Assembly (NCBI RefSeq): GCF_009870125.1
Contig: NC_046683.1
Span: forward strand, 14,393,001-14,457,000
Direction: 5' to 3'
DNA: 64,000 nucleotides
Origin: Drosophila pseudoobscura
Taxonomy: Eukaryota; Arthropoda; Insecta; Diptera; Drosophilidae
Made by a program: the position numbers and the translations under genes. Below the pieces are notes generated by a model, which made no database searches, was not told where the DNA came from, and saw only the letters and a list, made by a program, of their open reading frames with translations. Position 1 is the stretch's first letter. Every line of letters begins with the position of its first letter. Shown in pieces: positions 33,273-44,600 of the stretch.

Positions 33273-36200
33273 ATGTCGCCCAATCGATGGATACTCCTGC
33301 TGATCTTCTACATTTCGTATCTGATGCTCGGCGCTGCCATCTACTATCACATCGAGCACGGTGAGGAGAAGGTGGCGCGGACTGAGGCCGCCGAAGAGCG
33401 CCAGGAGATCCATGGTGAGAGATCAATAAGAGTACCCTAGACATACGCCACAGACATTAGCCATAAGCCTCGTGATCGATCGACAGCAAAGAAGCGCATA
33501 TGTACATATGTGATAAATAGTCTGCCACGAAGTCTACCCACATACACGCACGGTCTAGACTCTAGAGGTTGATCTATGTACATTTCCCTTGTGCCGACAC
33601 ATGTACATGGTACAATAGGACGTGTCTCCTTGATCAGCGGTGGGAAGGCATTTTCCATTTCCATTTGCACTCCAACCACAACAAAAATAACAACAACAAA
33701 ACCTTCAGCTGAATTCCAGTCATGTACACGACATGTGTATTGTTTTAGAAGAACGAGTAGAGCGAGACAATCGATTTTCGGACAGATTTGTAGCTTTGTT
33801 AAGACTTTGACATCAGTAAACCAAGAATAAGATCTCCAGATAAAATCACGAGCTGAAAATATGCGAATTTTCTTGAGAATTATATCAAAAGATAATTTAT
33901 TGGAAAGGATATATGCAAATGGATAAATTGATATGGATATGTAGAGTATGTAGATAAGATATGTATGTATATGCATTGGTACGTTTCGCGCAATATGCGG
34001 CAGTGCCCCTCGGTCGGTGCGGCGCGCTTTTGCATAGTAAAGCACAATCGTTTGAATTCGGTCTGATTTCTGTGTGCCAAAACGTGCGTAAATGCTGGGA
34101 GGAAAGTGTGAGCTTTATGACTGCACAAGTCTGGGGCAATAATGCGACCTCTACACAGATACACACTCCCTGCGAGTGAGTAGTGAGTGGTATTGTTGGA
34201 TACATGAGACTATTCGGCGAATGGTTATATCTAGACGCTAAATCAATCCGCGATCTCGTCTCGGGGATGTATTTACTTCTGTATTTTTATTTTTATTTAT
34301 ATTTGTATTTGTACGTCTCTTCAATTGCAATAAATCCGAATTTAAACGGCCCATAAAACGTGCTAATTATGCAAATAAATAACCCATCAACGCTCTAATT
34401 AGTAACCATCGACCCAAGACGTGTCTGTGGATCGAATCGAATCGGATCGGATTGCGGATACCTGATGCACGGTCTCGATTCGGCCATAAAGTGTAGGTCG
34501 CTCGCTCGTTCGCCCGCTCGATGGAGTGTAACGAACTGTCAAGGGTTTCCTTTTTCCCTGATACGATACGTATCTGCTGGCTTCTCCAAAAAATCCCCAA
34601 CTAATCCGCAAAGGTATCCAACGCATTGGACATGGCTTTTTTTTATCACACGTACATAAGTAGACCCAAAGCCGCTGGGCCACTGGCCACAAAGTTAGCC
34701 TTAATCACCTGAATGACTGGAAAAATAAACACTTGAATCGCACGATCGTTAAGACTATGACTGTGACTACACGACCATGCGACTGTGGTGTCTCTATGAC
34801 TTTCAAGTGTCGGCTCGAGAGGAGTATATGGGATGGCGATAGGCCCGATAAGAGCGAGGCACTCCCTGGACGGAGTCCCCTACAAATTTCCCATAAGCGA
34901 ACGGACACACAGCAGCAGCGTGAATGGCACTGCTGTGGCATTAGATCTTTCGATCTTCTTCACTCTCCATCGACATCGACCTCGACCTCGAAACGGCATG
35001 ATGGTGATTGCACTCTGGACTTAAGATTCGAAATTCCAGAGACTGCTTCAGGGTGCAAGCGTTAATTAAATTAATTTATCAATTTGTTTGGCGCAAACTT
35101 TTTTCCGGGCTGTGTGTGCAATCACTGCACTGCTGCGATAATCAGATTCAAACGCCCTCGAGTCGGAGCAAAGGCACAAGGCACAAGGCAACGGCAACGG
35201 CAACGGCGAGGACTTCTCTGAGGCAAGAGCGAGAAATCAAGATAATGATCGACTTCTATGAACAAATTGCCAGCAATCAAGATCCAGCGCGCCTGGGACT
35301 GGGAAGAGGGGGGACTACTTACAAAAGCCGATTAAATTGTATGGCAGCTTGTGCACCAGCACCAGACTATATGGCGGATATATAATGCACTTGCTGTTAA
35401 TATCTGAATTGCCCCCAATTGCGTCCCGTTGTGATCATTAGATTGGATCAGAGCAGAGCTTCACGGAATAACAGCCCGGGAGTGGCTGTCGTGTCCCATC
35501 GCCAGATCTCCACTACAAAAATCCCTTTGTTGTTTTCTGCATTTTCGACTGCGTCCCCGGACGCATTTATTGAATTATGCAATTCGTTAAAAGATTACCG
35601 GACGGTCGTTTATTGAATGATTGCAGCCGTGGTACACTTGGGCAAACAGCCGACAGATGCCCCATGACCTGTGCGCCGCGAGAGTGTGTTGAACCATTGG
35701 CCAAAGCGATCCCGATCCAGGGATCACCAGCCGATCACGAGAAATCTCTAGTCATTGATTAAGGTATCACAAGATCGATGAATGGATCGCGTCGCTTAAT
35801 CGATTGATTTGAGGGATCACAAGTTCAAGAATCAACCACCCATCAGTTTTAATCATTCAATCGAGTGTAAGCGACCCTCGATGATCTTTCGGGAATTTTC
35901 CCAGTGATCCCAGTGATATGCGACCATTGAATCGATTATTCTATCGATGGCTCCCATTTATCGTATCCAAACATTATGTGCCACAAGAGAACGTAGCACA
36001 AGATCAGATTGTTGATCTCTCAATGCTCGGCACGGATCGCACACTCATGACCCTCCCCCAGGGCTCTTGGGGGTTGTCCGGGTCACAGACAGCGAGCGCA
36101 TTTCAATCAACCAAAGAGCAGGGCACTCGCACTGGTGACATCATGCCCCCCTCCGCCAGAATAACAATTTTGTGAGTCTCCACGGGGTATAGTGTAAAAT

Positions 36201-39200
36201 GTCGCACGCTGACGATCCACCGACCACCGACCACGTCCCACGTTTTGGGGGCCAGGGTTAGGCGTTAAGCGTTAAGCGGCCACAGCAACCCCATCACACG
36301 TTGACATCGGAATCAATTTGGATTTCGGCCTCTTTTTATGCCTATTGTTCCCGGCGGATGGCGGAAGGCGGAAGAGCGGCTGAGCTCTGAGCGATAGAGC
36401 AATAGAGCGATCCACCCGCACATTTACTTCCGGATCGGATCGGATCGGATCTGTTCGGATCGTATAACTAATTAAATTTGATTTGATTTCACGCTTGATT
36501 GAGTCTTGTATGGTCTTTGTTGCAGCATATCTGGTGGAAGAGCTCTCGGATAAGAATGTGAGCACACAGAACGAGATACTCGAACGGATAACGGAGTACT
36601 GCGGCAAGCCGGTGACGGATATCGCGAAGGATGAGCACGAGATCCCCTTCACGTGGACCTTCTACCATGCCTTCTTCTTTGCCTTCACCGTCTGCTCGAC
36701 GGTGGGCTACGGCAACATATCGCCGACCACATTTGCGGGTCGTATGATCATGATTGTGTACTCGGTGATCGGTATACCCGTCAATGGCATACTCTTTGCC
36801 GGCCTGGGCGAGTACTTTGGGCGAACGGTGAGTGATTTCGATTTGTTGATCCCCATCCATCGATCCGGTCGTCACATCTTCCATCTTTTCTCAGTTCGAG
36901 GCCATCTATCGAAGGTACAAGAAGTACAAGATGAGCACGGACATGCACTATGTGCCGCCGCAACTGGGGCTCATTACCACCGTGGTGATCGCTCTGGTGC
37001 CGGGCATAGCCCTGTTCCTGCTGCTGCCCTCGTGGGTGTTCACATACTTCGAGAACTGGCCCTACTCCATCTCGCTGTACTACAGCTATGTGACGACCAC
37101 AACCATTGGGTTTGGCGACTACGTGCCCACATTTGGGCCCAATCAGGTGAGTGTTTTGTTTTTCTTGGAAATCGGTTAACAACCTCAAATGCCCTCTCTT
37201 TGATTTTGCACCGCGATTTAGCCGCGTGAGTTTGGCGGCTGGTTTGTGGTCTATCAGATCTTTGTCATCATTTGGTTTATCTTCTCGCTGGGATATCTGG
37301 TCATGATCATGACATTCATCACGCGGTAAGTCGCAGGAGCAGGAATACCCGCACATAGCATGCCTTTCGTTGCGTCGTTATTTGTCGTCTGCATGCCCTA
37401 ACGTATTATCTATCTTTATCTCTTAATATCTGGTGACACCCCATCTACAATCTTCAATCTTCAATCTACAATCTACATCTGCATCCCATTCAATCATCAC
37501 AATAAACAGAGGTCTGCAGAGCCAGAAGCTGGCGCATCTGGAGCAGCAGCTGTCCTCCAATCTGAAGGCCACGCAGAACCGCATCTGGACGGGCGTCACC
37601 AAGGATGTTGGCTACCTCAGGCGCATGCTCAACGAGCTCTATATCCTCAAAGTGAAGGTATACATTGCAGATACCCGCCAGCAGATCAATCAATCAATCA
37701 TATATGGGCTAGCACTGCATATCTATGTACTCGTATACGCTAATAGGGAGTTTAATGCAACAGCAAATCATAGTTTAAGCCAACTAATCACTGGGGCGAC
37801 TAACTAATTCTGACCTTAATGATAAGATATATCTAAGAACTCTACTAAAATCGGTATAAACTCAATCAATCAATCATCAATCAATGTCCGACGAATAATC
37901 ATAAGCACCATACCATAAAAAGGTTTTCAAATAAGCTCCATCTCAGATGATATTCGCATCGATTCCATTGGGAGGTATTAGATCCATTGATATTATAAAA
38001 AATCTACTAATTCTTTTGGGTCTACATATTTCCGATCCAATATACGTACATATGTTCGGGGATTTCTACCGGAACAACAAATCCAAGATCAATTAAAACA
38101 CGTTTCCATATAGTAATTTTAAGGCAAAATCTAATTTTTGTTCCTTATTTTTCGGTAGTTCTAATACCATGTCTTCTTTTATACTATCACCCATAAAAAA
38201 AAAGATAATTTATGATAAAAGTTCTTCCACAAAATCTCTCTTAAAAAGTTACAAAAAATTAGCCAATCTCGGGCAACGGTAAAAACTTTGTCCCGCTTTA
38301 GAGAGTGCTTAAAATTAATTTTTTTAGAAGACATTTCCGTAGATAGCATTCTAAAATTAACTAAACTGAAATATTGCCTCAGGTTTCCCTGAAATAGGCT
38401 TTGGAATCGTTGGCGCAAAAGCCTCTTCTGTTTATTTCCCTTGCGAATGCATTGGTTTTTTTTTTCCAGCTATGTAATAATCAAATTTAGCAGCCATTAT
38501 AGGGCTTAAGCTCAAGTCTACTTTCAACGTGGAGATCCATTTTAAGTGGACTTTTTTTGGTCTCCATTTGGGTCCTTATGACTGCTGGAAATTGTACATG
38601 TATCTTTATGGCTTTATGGCCCGAAATCTGGCACTAACCCATGGCAAACCTAACTCAAACAAATAAAAATAAATTATACAAGGAGTAATCTTAGGTTAAG
38701 CAATGCCCCATGGGGGGCCCCATGCCACTCGAATGTCTAATCTTTGTAGTGCCGTCTGATACTTTGGGAATGAACTCTTGATGTTTTTTACTAAGCGGCG
38801 AATACGAATACTCGTTAAATTGGCTTAGATAATCCCTAAAGATGTTGATGTTCTCTGTTCTAGTTTTGTCGAAAGGGAAATAGAGAGAAGCCGAATAATA
38901 AGATTAGTAAGATCCAGAAGGAGAAGAGGAGGTGGAGGTGGAGGGTCAGGCGTAAGTAAATATGAGGAAAACATCACGAAACGAGCCCAGTGCTAGCCCA
39001 GATCCCAGATCCAGACAGAACCAAAGACCAAACCAAACACTAATCCTGTCCAATCTCTTTACATGTCCAATAACCACCATCGACAGCCTGTCTACACGGA
39101 CATCGATTTTGCATATACCATGCCGCGCTCCGCTTCCTGTCCGGATCTGAGCATGTACCGTGTGGAACCAGCACCGATACCGAGCCGCAAGCGAGCCTTC

Positions 39201-41195
39201 TCCGTGTGCGCCGATTTGGCCGCAGCCCAGGATGCGGCAGCGGCTTCGGGACTAATGATCCACGCCAGCTCCGACACGGAGCTGAGCAAGCTGGATCGGG
39301 AGAAGACATTCGAGACGGCGGAGGCATATCGCCAGACGACGGATCTGCTGGCAAAGGTGGTCAGTGCTCTGGCGACTGTGAAGCCGCCGCCGGCAGCGGA
39401 ATCGGAGGACCCGGCGCTCTATGGGGGCTACCATGGCTTCTCTGACTCACAGATCCTGGCCAGCGAATGGTCCTTCTCGACGGTGAATGAGTTCTCGGCC
39501 CCGCCACCCCGTCGCCAGCGGGCCCGCGCCTGTTCCGACTTCAACATCGATCCGCCGCACTGGAAGAGCGAGCGTCCGCTGCGGGCCTTGCACAACGAGT
39601 GGACCTGGAGCGGGGACAACCAGCAGATTCAGGAGGCCTTCAACAATCGCTACAAGGGCCATGCCGCCAACGGCGGAGCCACCTCCATGGTCCACCTGGA
39701 GCCGGATGCCCTGGAGGAGCAGCTCAAGAAGGCGGGCAACACCTCGACTCCCATTGCCGGGCGCGTCAAGAAGTTCTCGATGCCGGATGGCCTACGTCGG
39801 CTGTTTCCCTTCCAGCGAAAGCGCCACTCCCAGGATCTGGAGCGGAAGCTGTCCGTTGTCTCGGTGCCGGAGGGGGCCACCGCACTGCCGCCCCGCTCTC
39901 CACTCGACTACTACAACAACACGGTCACCGCCGCCTCCAGCCAGTCGTATCTGCGCAACGGTCGCGGTCCGCCGCCACCCTTCGATTCAAATGGCAGCCT
40001 CGCCTCCGGCGGCGGCCTGACCAACCTGGGCTTCCATCTGGACGACACGGAGCAGGCCTCCCTCCCAGCCGGAGCAGGAGCTAGTGGAGCGTACCAGCGT
40101 CGGCCGCCGGCTGCTGGCAAGCGGCGCCGCGAGAGCATCTACACCCAGAATCCCGCCATTGCCGGTCGCCGGGGCAGCATGTATCCACCCACAGCAGCGG
40201 CGGCGGCCCTGGCCCAGATGCAGATGCGACGCGGCAGCATGGCCACCAGCGGCTCGGGATCTGCGGCAATGGCAGCAGTGGCGGCCCGACGGGGCAGCCT
40301 CTTCCCGGCCACGGCCACGGCCTCGTCCTCATCGATGGCTTCGATGGCGGCGCCGCGACGCTCAAGCATCTTCTCGGTGACCTCCGAGAAGGATATGAAC
40401 GTGCTGGAGCAGACCACCATAGCGGATCTCATACGAGCCCTCGAGGTGGTGCACACCCACGCCGTGCTGGACGAGCAGCAGCAGGCGGCTGCGGCAGCAG
40501 CAGGCGGCAACAGGCTGGGCAGCCGGAAGCAACGCAAGATGGGCAATGCTGGCCTCGATCCACCCCAGCTGCCGCCCATACTCTCTCTCTTTGCCGGCGA
40601 CCAGACCCGCTCACTGCAGGCGGCCGCCGCCAATCGTCTGTATGCCCGTCGCTCCACCATCGTGGGCACCATGTCGCCGAGTGGCACAAGCCGACCGATT
40701 CTGGAGCCACCACCAAGCTACACGGAGCGGGCAAGCGGTCAGAATCCGATTCAGAATCAAGGGGCACCCTCAACGACTGCAGCCTTGGCCTCGAGCACGG
40801 GCAAGTTCCGGCGCCGCTTCAGTGTCCGGCCCACGGCACTGCAGATACCGCCCGGTCAAGCGCCGCCACCCGGCGCCAGCCTGATCGAGCAGGCAACGGG
40901 CACGGGCACCAGCCCCTCGCAGTCCGCACTGCAGCGCCGCCTCTCGCTGCGTCCCTCGCCGCTGGCCCGTGAACTGTCGCCCACCTCGCCCCCAGGAGGA
41001 GGATCTACCGGTACCGCTGCGGCGGACGAGGCCTCAGCCACACGACTGCTGCCCCTGCCGGCGGGGACAAGGCCCAGCACCAGCAGCACCCACTCACCGT
41101 TGTCGAGAATCGTGCAGATATCGCAGGCGCAGCGTAAGAGCAGCATGCCCACCGCGGGACCTGGAGCGGGCTCGGGCCCTGGGGGAGAGAAGTAG
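33273..41195 (+). CDS. Ork1: two-pore-domain K+ leak channel Ork1 (KCNK0)
   Basis: Six coding exons: 33273-33414, 36526-36827, 36895-37146, 37222-37325, 37510-37657 and 39087-41195; about 1018 aa (the D. melanogaster protein is about 1000). M1 is RWILLLIFYISYLMLGAAIY. An extracellular cap has an N-glycosylation sequon at N58. Pore 1 filter TVGYG is at 106-110 and pore 2 filter TIGFG at 218-222. M4 ends LGYLVMIMTFIT, and a ~700-residue cytoplasmic tail follows. It sets resting potential by voltage-independent K+ leak in excitable cells, including pacemaker cells of the heart. The tail carries a dense series of Arg-Arg-x-Ser/Thr sites (about 40.1-41.0 kb), candidate PKA-type phosphorylation points. 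Introns of 3.1 kb (after codon 47) and 1.4 kb (before the tail exon) flank the compact pore exons. Splice phases all fit. Lies within the segment between the inverted arms. Confidence 0.97.
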
Positions 41196-42067
41196 GTGCC
41201 GGTGTGCCCATCCATACCAATGTCTATGAAAGTGATCGTTTATCCACCTGTCTGTCGATAAGGAATAATCCTTAGTTGTTATGATTATGTTATACTATAT
41301 GTAGGGGCCCCAAAGAGGCCCCTCCCAAAGAGATGTACGATCTGTTATCCTAATGTTATGTACTCTCTGTACTATTCTCTCTTATTTTTTTGTTTGTTAT
41401 CCTATATTTATATTTATACTTATCCTCTACAATATATACTCTGTGTGTGCATAATGCTAAGAAGGGGCTTACATGAACAAACGAAACATCAGCGTATTCG
41501 AAAGGAACTTTGCAAACGATCCAATAGATAAGTAGATTTAGTTTCACGGCAAGTTTATGCCGAGAGATGTACAACTTGGCACATTCCAAATTTACTATTA
41601 CTATTCCATACTCGTGCATACATAAATATATTAAACATTGTCATATACCAGCATAAGCCAAAAATGGATGTACAATCAATTTTGTGCAAAAAAGAACATG
41701 GGAATCAATGCACTTAAATATGCTATCCCACAACTGAAAATGGGGATGGGATATTCCTTAGCAGGCACCAACTTACAGACACTATCGATGCCTGCCACAA
41801 TATATTAATAATAAACTCCTGCATTAGTTTAACCAAAACAAAACAAGCCCGCTTCCAGTCCCTTGGCTACATTGTCGATCATACATATGTCAGCAGCGCC
41901 TTACAAGAGCGTTTTAATTTTTGTTTATCCAAAGCCTTTATTCAGAAAAAATAACAGGTCTCTTTAGCGATGGGACGAAGGTGACGCAAGAGTGGACAAA
42001 TACTCCACAGGCTTGCCGAAATGGGGAGAATCCCCACTAATCTATCGAAAATAAGGGGAACGGTTGG
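41196..42067. other. Ork1 3' UTR and spacer to the right arm
   Basis: No coding exon. Probable 3' UTR with AT-rich sequence; AATAAA-like words occur around 41810. The right arm of the inverted duplication starts at about 42129, while the copy-B gene frame ends at 42068. Confidence 0.45.
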
Positions 42068-42656
42068 TCAACATTTATGAACGAAACCGTGAATTTTTGG
42101 TCTTACTTTTGGTACATTCAAAGTGGCTTTGAAGTCACCCAACTTAAGGTCACTCAGCTTGCGGACACAGATCTTCGAAGATATGTTGATATAGTCTCCA
42201 AAGGACGAAGTTTCCGAATGACTTTCCTGTGCCACATCTTCACTTTGGGATTTGTCGAGTGTCTCATAGCGGGGCATCTCATTCGACCTCAGCGGGACGT
42301 ATTTCTCCTGCGAAATCACCCAGCGTTTAATAGCATCGTCCTTCGATTTCTTCCTTCCCCACGGTAACTGATCATCCTCCGAAATCGAGAAGCATTCAAT
42401 GGAAGCACGATGCTTCCAGGCATAATATTCCATTTGGCGGCTAAAAAGCCCCATTTCTTGCATTTTAGGCTTCTGCTTCTGCTTCTGCTTCTGCTTCAGC
42501 TTCAGCTTCTGTTCCTCCACGCGCTCGTGCCATTTAGGGAGAGTGGCGAGGCGTATCTTAGCCTTAGTCTCAGAAATCTGCCAAGTTCCAAATACAAATG
42601 GACACGCATATTTATATAACTGTTTCGCACAGATTTGATCTACTTACAAACTCCAT
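42068..42656 (-). CDS. unknown charged protein of the duplicated divergent pair, copy B
   Basis: Minus-strand exons 42648-42656 (M-E-F) and 42068-42577 give about 172 aa. The sequence is close to copy A through the Lys/Gln-rich part but has extra KQ repeats (KLKLKQKQKQKQKPK), lacks the QENQDH insertion and keeps a longer C-terminus (SSFGDYINISSKICVRKL ... HGFVHKC). The last ~20 codons lie outside the duplicated arm, so copy B is probably the parental frame and copy A the altered one. No domain recognised. The start is set by a good donor (TTT|GTAAGT) right after the third codon, conserved in both copies. Confidence 0.6.
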
Positions 42657-43177
42657 CTCTGAATTCTCCAACGCGCAGTCGCTCTTGCTGCCAAAATTTC
42701 TACTCAATCGCAGATCAACTACTTCTTGCCAGCCGTTTTCGTGGTTTCTGATGGGCTATTTGACGCCACACGAGAATGTAGGGTTCAGTATGTGTAAGAG
42801 GGAGACAATAGGTGTTTTGCTTCAAAGAGGATACAGCTGTTGTCTGGCCTGTGAGTGCGAGTGTGAGCGGGATGGCATCCTCTCGGCGGAGAATACAAGT
42901 GCGTACTGCTGTTTTCTTGCGTTTTCCTTTGCTGATTTTCTGTCCTACTCTGCCATTCGCCATATATTTGTGTTTGCATATGGGCAAATGTGCAAATATG
43001 TGTATATATGCATGTGTGTGCGCTTTTGCGCCTGCTTCAACCATTTTATCCCGTTTGTCAATAGAAAGAGAAAACTAAAAACTGTGTCATTAGCAGGTTG
43101 AGTTGTGAACAAAGAGGTTGTTCAGAATTAGACACGTTTGTCTGCAGTTATTAAAAAACTTCTTGGAATATTCCGAC
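42657..43177. promoter_or_regulatory. shared promoter region of the divergent pair (copy B)
   Basis: The ~520 nt between the two divergent ATGs, mirrored at 16916-17435. It must hold both promoters if the genes are expressed. It includes a CATATA/CATATG-rich block and no obvious TATA box at either end. The high identity of this non-coding spacer between arms is itself evidence for recent origin or conversion. Confidence 0.5.
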
Positions 43178-43622
43178 ATGGAGAACTTTCAAAATACTGT
43201 GAGCAACAATACTTCCCAATCTAGCCCGAATGTTTCCGTGTCATTCGCCATCATCGGGGTAGATAATTCCCAGGAGGAAGTTGAAACATGTATGTCTACG
43301 AAATCTTAACCTCATTCAAGAGACTAATTTTTTTTTTTTTTGTTCCGCTTTTCCAATATTAGCCAATATTAGTTCTGCTAGCTCCAATACCCATGACCCT
43401 TCGAGTCCGATGCGCAAGCGCAACGACGAAAACGAGCCTTCGGAAGGGGCTTACAAGTGCCCGGTTTGTCTGGAAATCGTATGCGACCGGGAGCCATTGT
43501 TGACAAAATGTGGACACGTTTTTTGTCGCCAATGCATCGAAACCGCCATACGCTCCTCTCACAAGTGCCCAAGGTGTAACATGGAACAGGGCATACACGA
43601 TACAATGCGCATTTATTTGTAA
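43178..43622 (+). CDS. RING-finger protein, dgrn/RNF4-like, copy B
   Basis: Exons 43178-43289 and 43363-43622 with a 73-nt intron whose acceptor sits in a tandem CCAATATTAG repeat; about 123 aa. Ser/Asn-rich N-terminus, then a complete C3HC4 RING (CPVCLEIV, TKCGHVFCRQCIETAI, HKCPRC) and the terminal MRIYL typical of the RNF4/degringolade group. Predicted E3 ubiquitin ligase, possibly SUMO-targeted and nuclear by family. CRQCIE is closer to the family's usual CxxCI than copy A's CRPCIE, so B may be the better-preserved copy. Shorter than dgrn (about 320 aa), so it is a minimal paralogue rather than the orthologue. Confidence 0.8.
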
Positions 43623-43871
43623 TACTGTAATTCGATACAGTACCAATGCTATGCTAGTCATCTGAGCCTCTTCCTGAATTTGTTTTTGTTTAGTTTTAAC
43701 TTCGGAAGGAAGAATGAGGAATGAATTTGGTGCTAAATATAAGATGTTCCTGGCTTTCATTGACTTAGGATCTTTTTCCCAGATGAAAGCCGAGCACAGC
43801 TGTATGTTTTAAGGGGTTTCAGTATTATTTACGGATACAGAAACCGCTTTAACGCGAGAATGTGCTTGTGG

Positions 43872-44036
43872 TTAGTAGACGCGATCCTGCAGCTTGAATA
43901 GTAGCGGGTCCTTGGTGCGTAATATCAGTTCAGCAATGAGCACGGGCGGCTCCGTTGTGTCACCGACAAAGTCGATGTGGTAGTGACGCAGAACGTTGGC
44001 CACAATAGCCTTAATCTCGAGCATGGCAAACTTGGA
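43872..44036 (-). pseudogene. Cyp4d1 3'-end duplicate, copy B
   Basis: Only the last ~54 codons of the Cyp4d1 final exon (KFAMLEIKAIVANVLRHYH ... LLFKLQDRVY, stop at 43872). The haem-ligand motif is already missing, so this is a non-functional stump. The frame is open and the amino acids are identical to the intact gene in this stretch. Beyond 44036 the sequence switches abruptly to non-P450 DNA. Confidence 0.88.
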
Positions 44037-44072
44037 AACAGAGCATACGCATACAATATATGTACATACAAG

Positions 44073-44132
44073 GCATACAATGCACATTTATTTGTAATAC
44101 TGTAATGCATTGGCATGCTCTGGTAGTCATCT
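44073..44132 (+). repeat. third fragment of the RING-gene 3' end
   Basis: GCATACAATGCACATTTATT, then TGTAATACTGTAAT, then GCATGCTCTGGTAGTCATCT closely resembles the RING copy-B stop-codon region and 3' UTR at about 43600-43662, in the same orientation. It shows that the copied unit was partly repeated again next to the junction. Confidence 0.6.
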
Positions 44133-44600
44133 TCGCACAATTTTTTTGTAATCCGTAATAAACTAGAAGTACTCCAAATTCAAATTTTCTCTATATGTAT
44201 GTACATACATATGTATGTACATATTTAATGCATAGACAGACCTGCCCACAGCTTTGATGGCGTTTTTCCGTCGATGTCGATTCCGTCAGTATGTAGTTGA
44301 CATGTTGCAAATGTGTAGTACCCGCGTAGTTACCTTGTAGAAAAATAAATTTTAGTTGAACTTTAGTGTTTTTGATTCTTTTGTTTGCCCGTAGTAGGCC
44401 GATTTCAAAAGTCAACATTAGTTGGTTTGCCGGGATGGGATTTTGAGCACAGTCTGAAACAACACCAATCAAAATCATTACAAAATTTCATTGTGAACTA
44501 AAAATTGTAAAAATTCCTAAAAAGGAATTTGTGTGCAGTAAAATTTATTTAAATTTTTTTGGTTTCTGTTTCGGCTCATTTCGGCATTTTTACAATAAAC
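44133..44600. other. spacer / CFAP410 5' region
   Basis: Contains a TATGTACATA repeat at about 44193-44222. A minus-strand frame (44191-44478) has an acceptor-like TTTCAG and a donor-like AAGGTAACT around codons for LMLTFEIGLLRANKRIKN; it could be an exon remnant but is unsupported. Confidence 0.35.

Larger units (their letters stand above)
42129..44036 (-). repeat. inverted duplication, right arm
   Basis: Reverse-complement partner of 16060-17986. The inner end diverges just after GACTTCAA on the copied strand. The outer end breaks inside the Cyp4d1 last exon at AAGTTTGCC. The two arms are ~1.9 kb each; differences are scattered single bases plus a few short indels. Confidence 0.9.

Noticed and set aside
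16060-44036. Inverted arms as terminal repeats of a giant mobile element
   Set aside because: The arms contain host-type spliced genes and a piece of Cyp4d1, the interior is ordinary conserved host genes, and no transposase or integrase was recognised.
44191-44478. Minus-strand frame with splice-like borders
   Set aside because: Only ~95 codons ending in a translated microsatellite; no family recognised.
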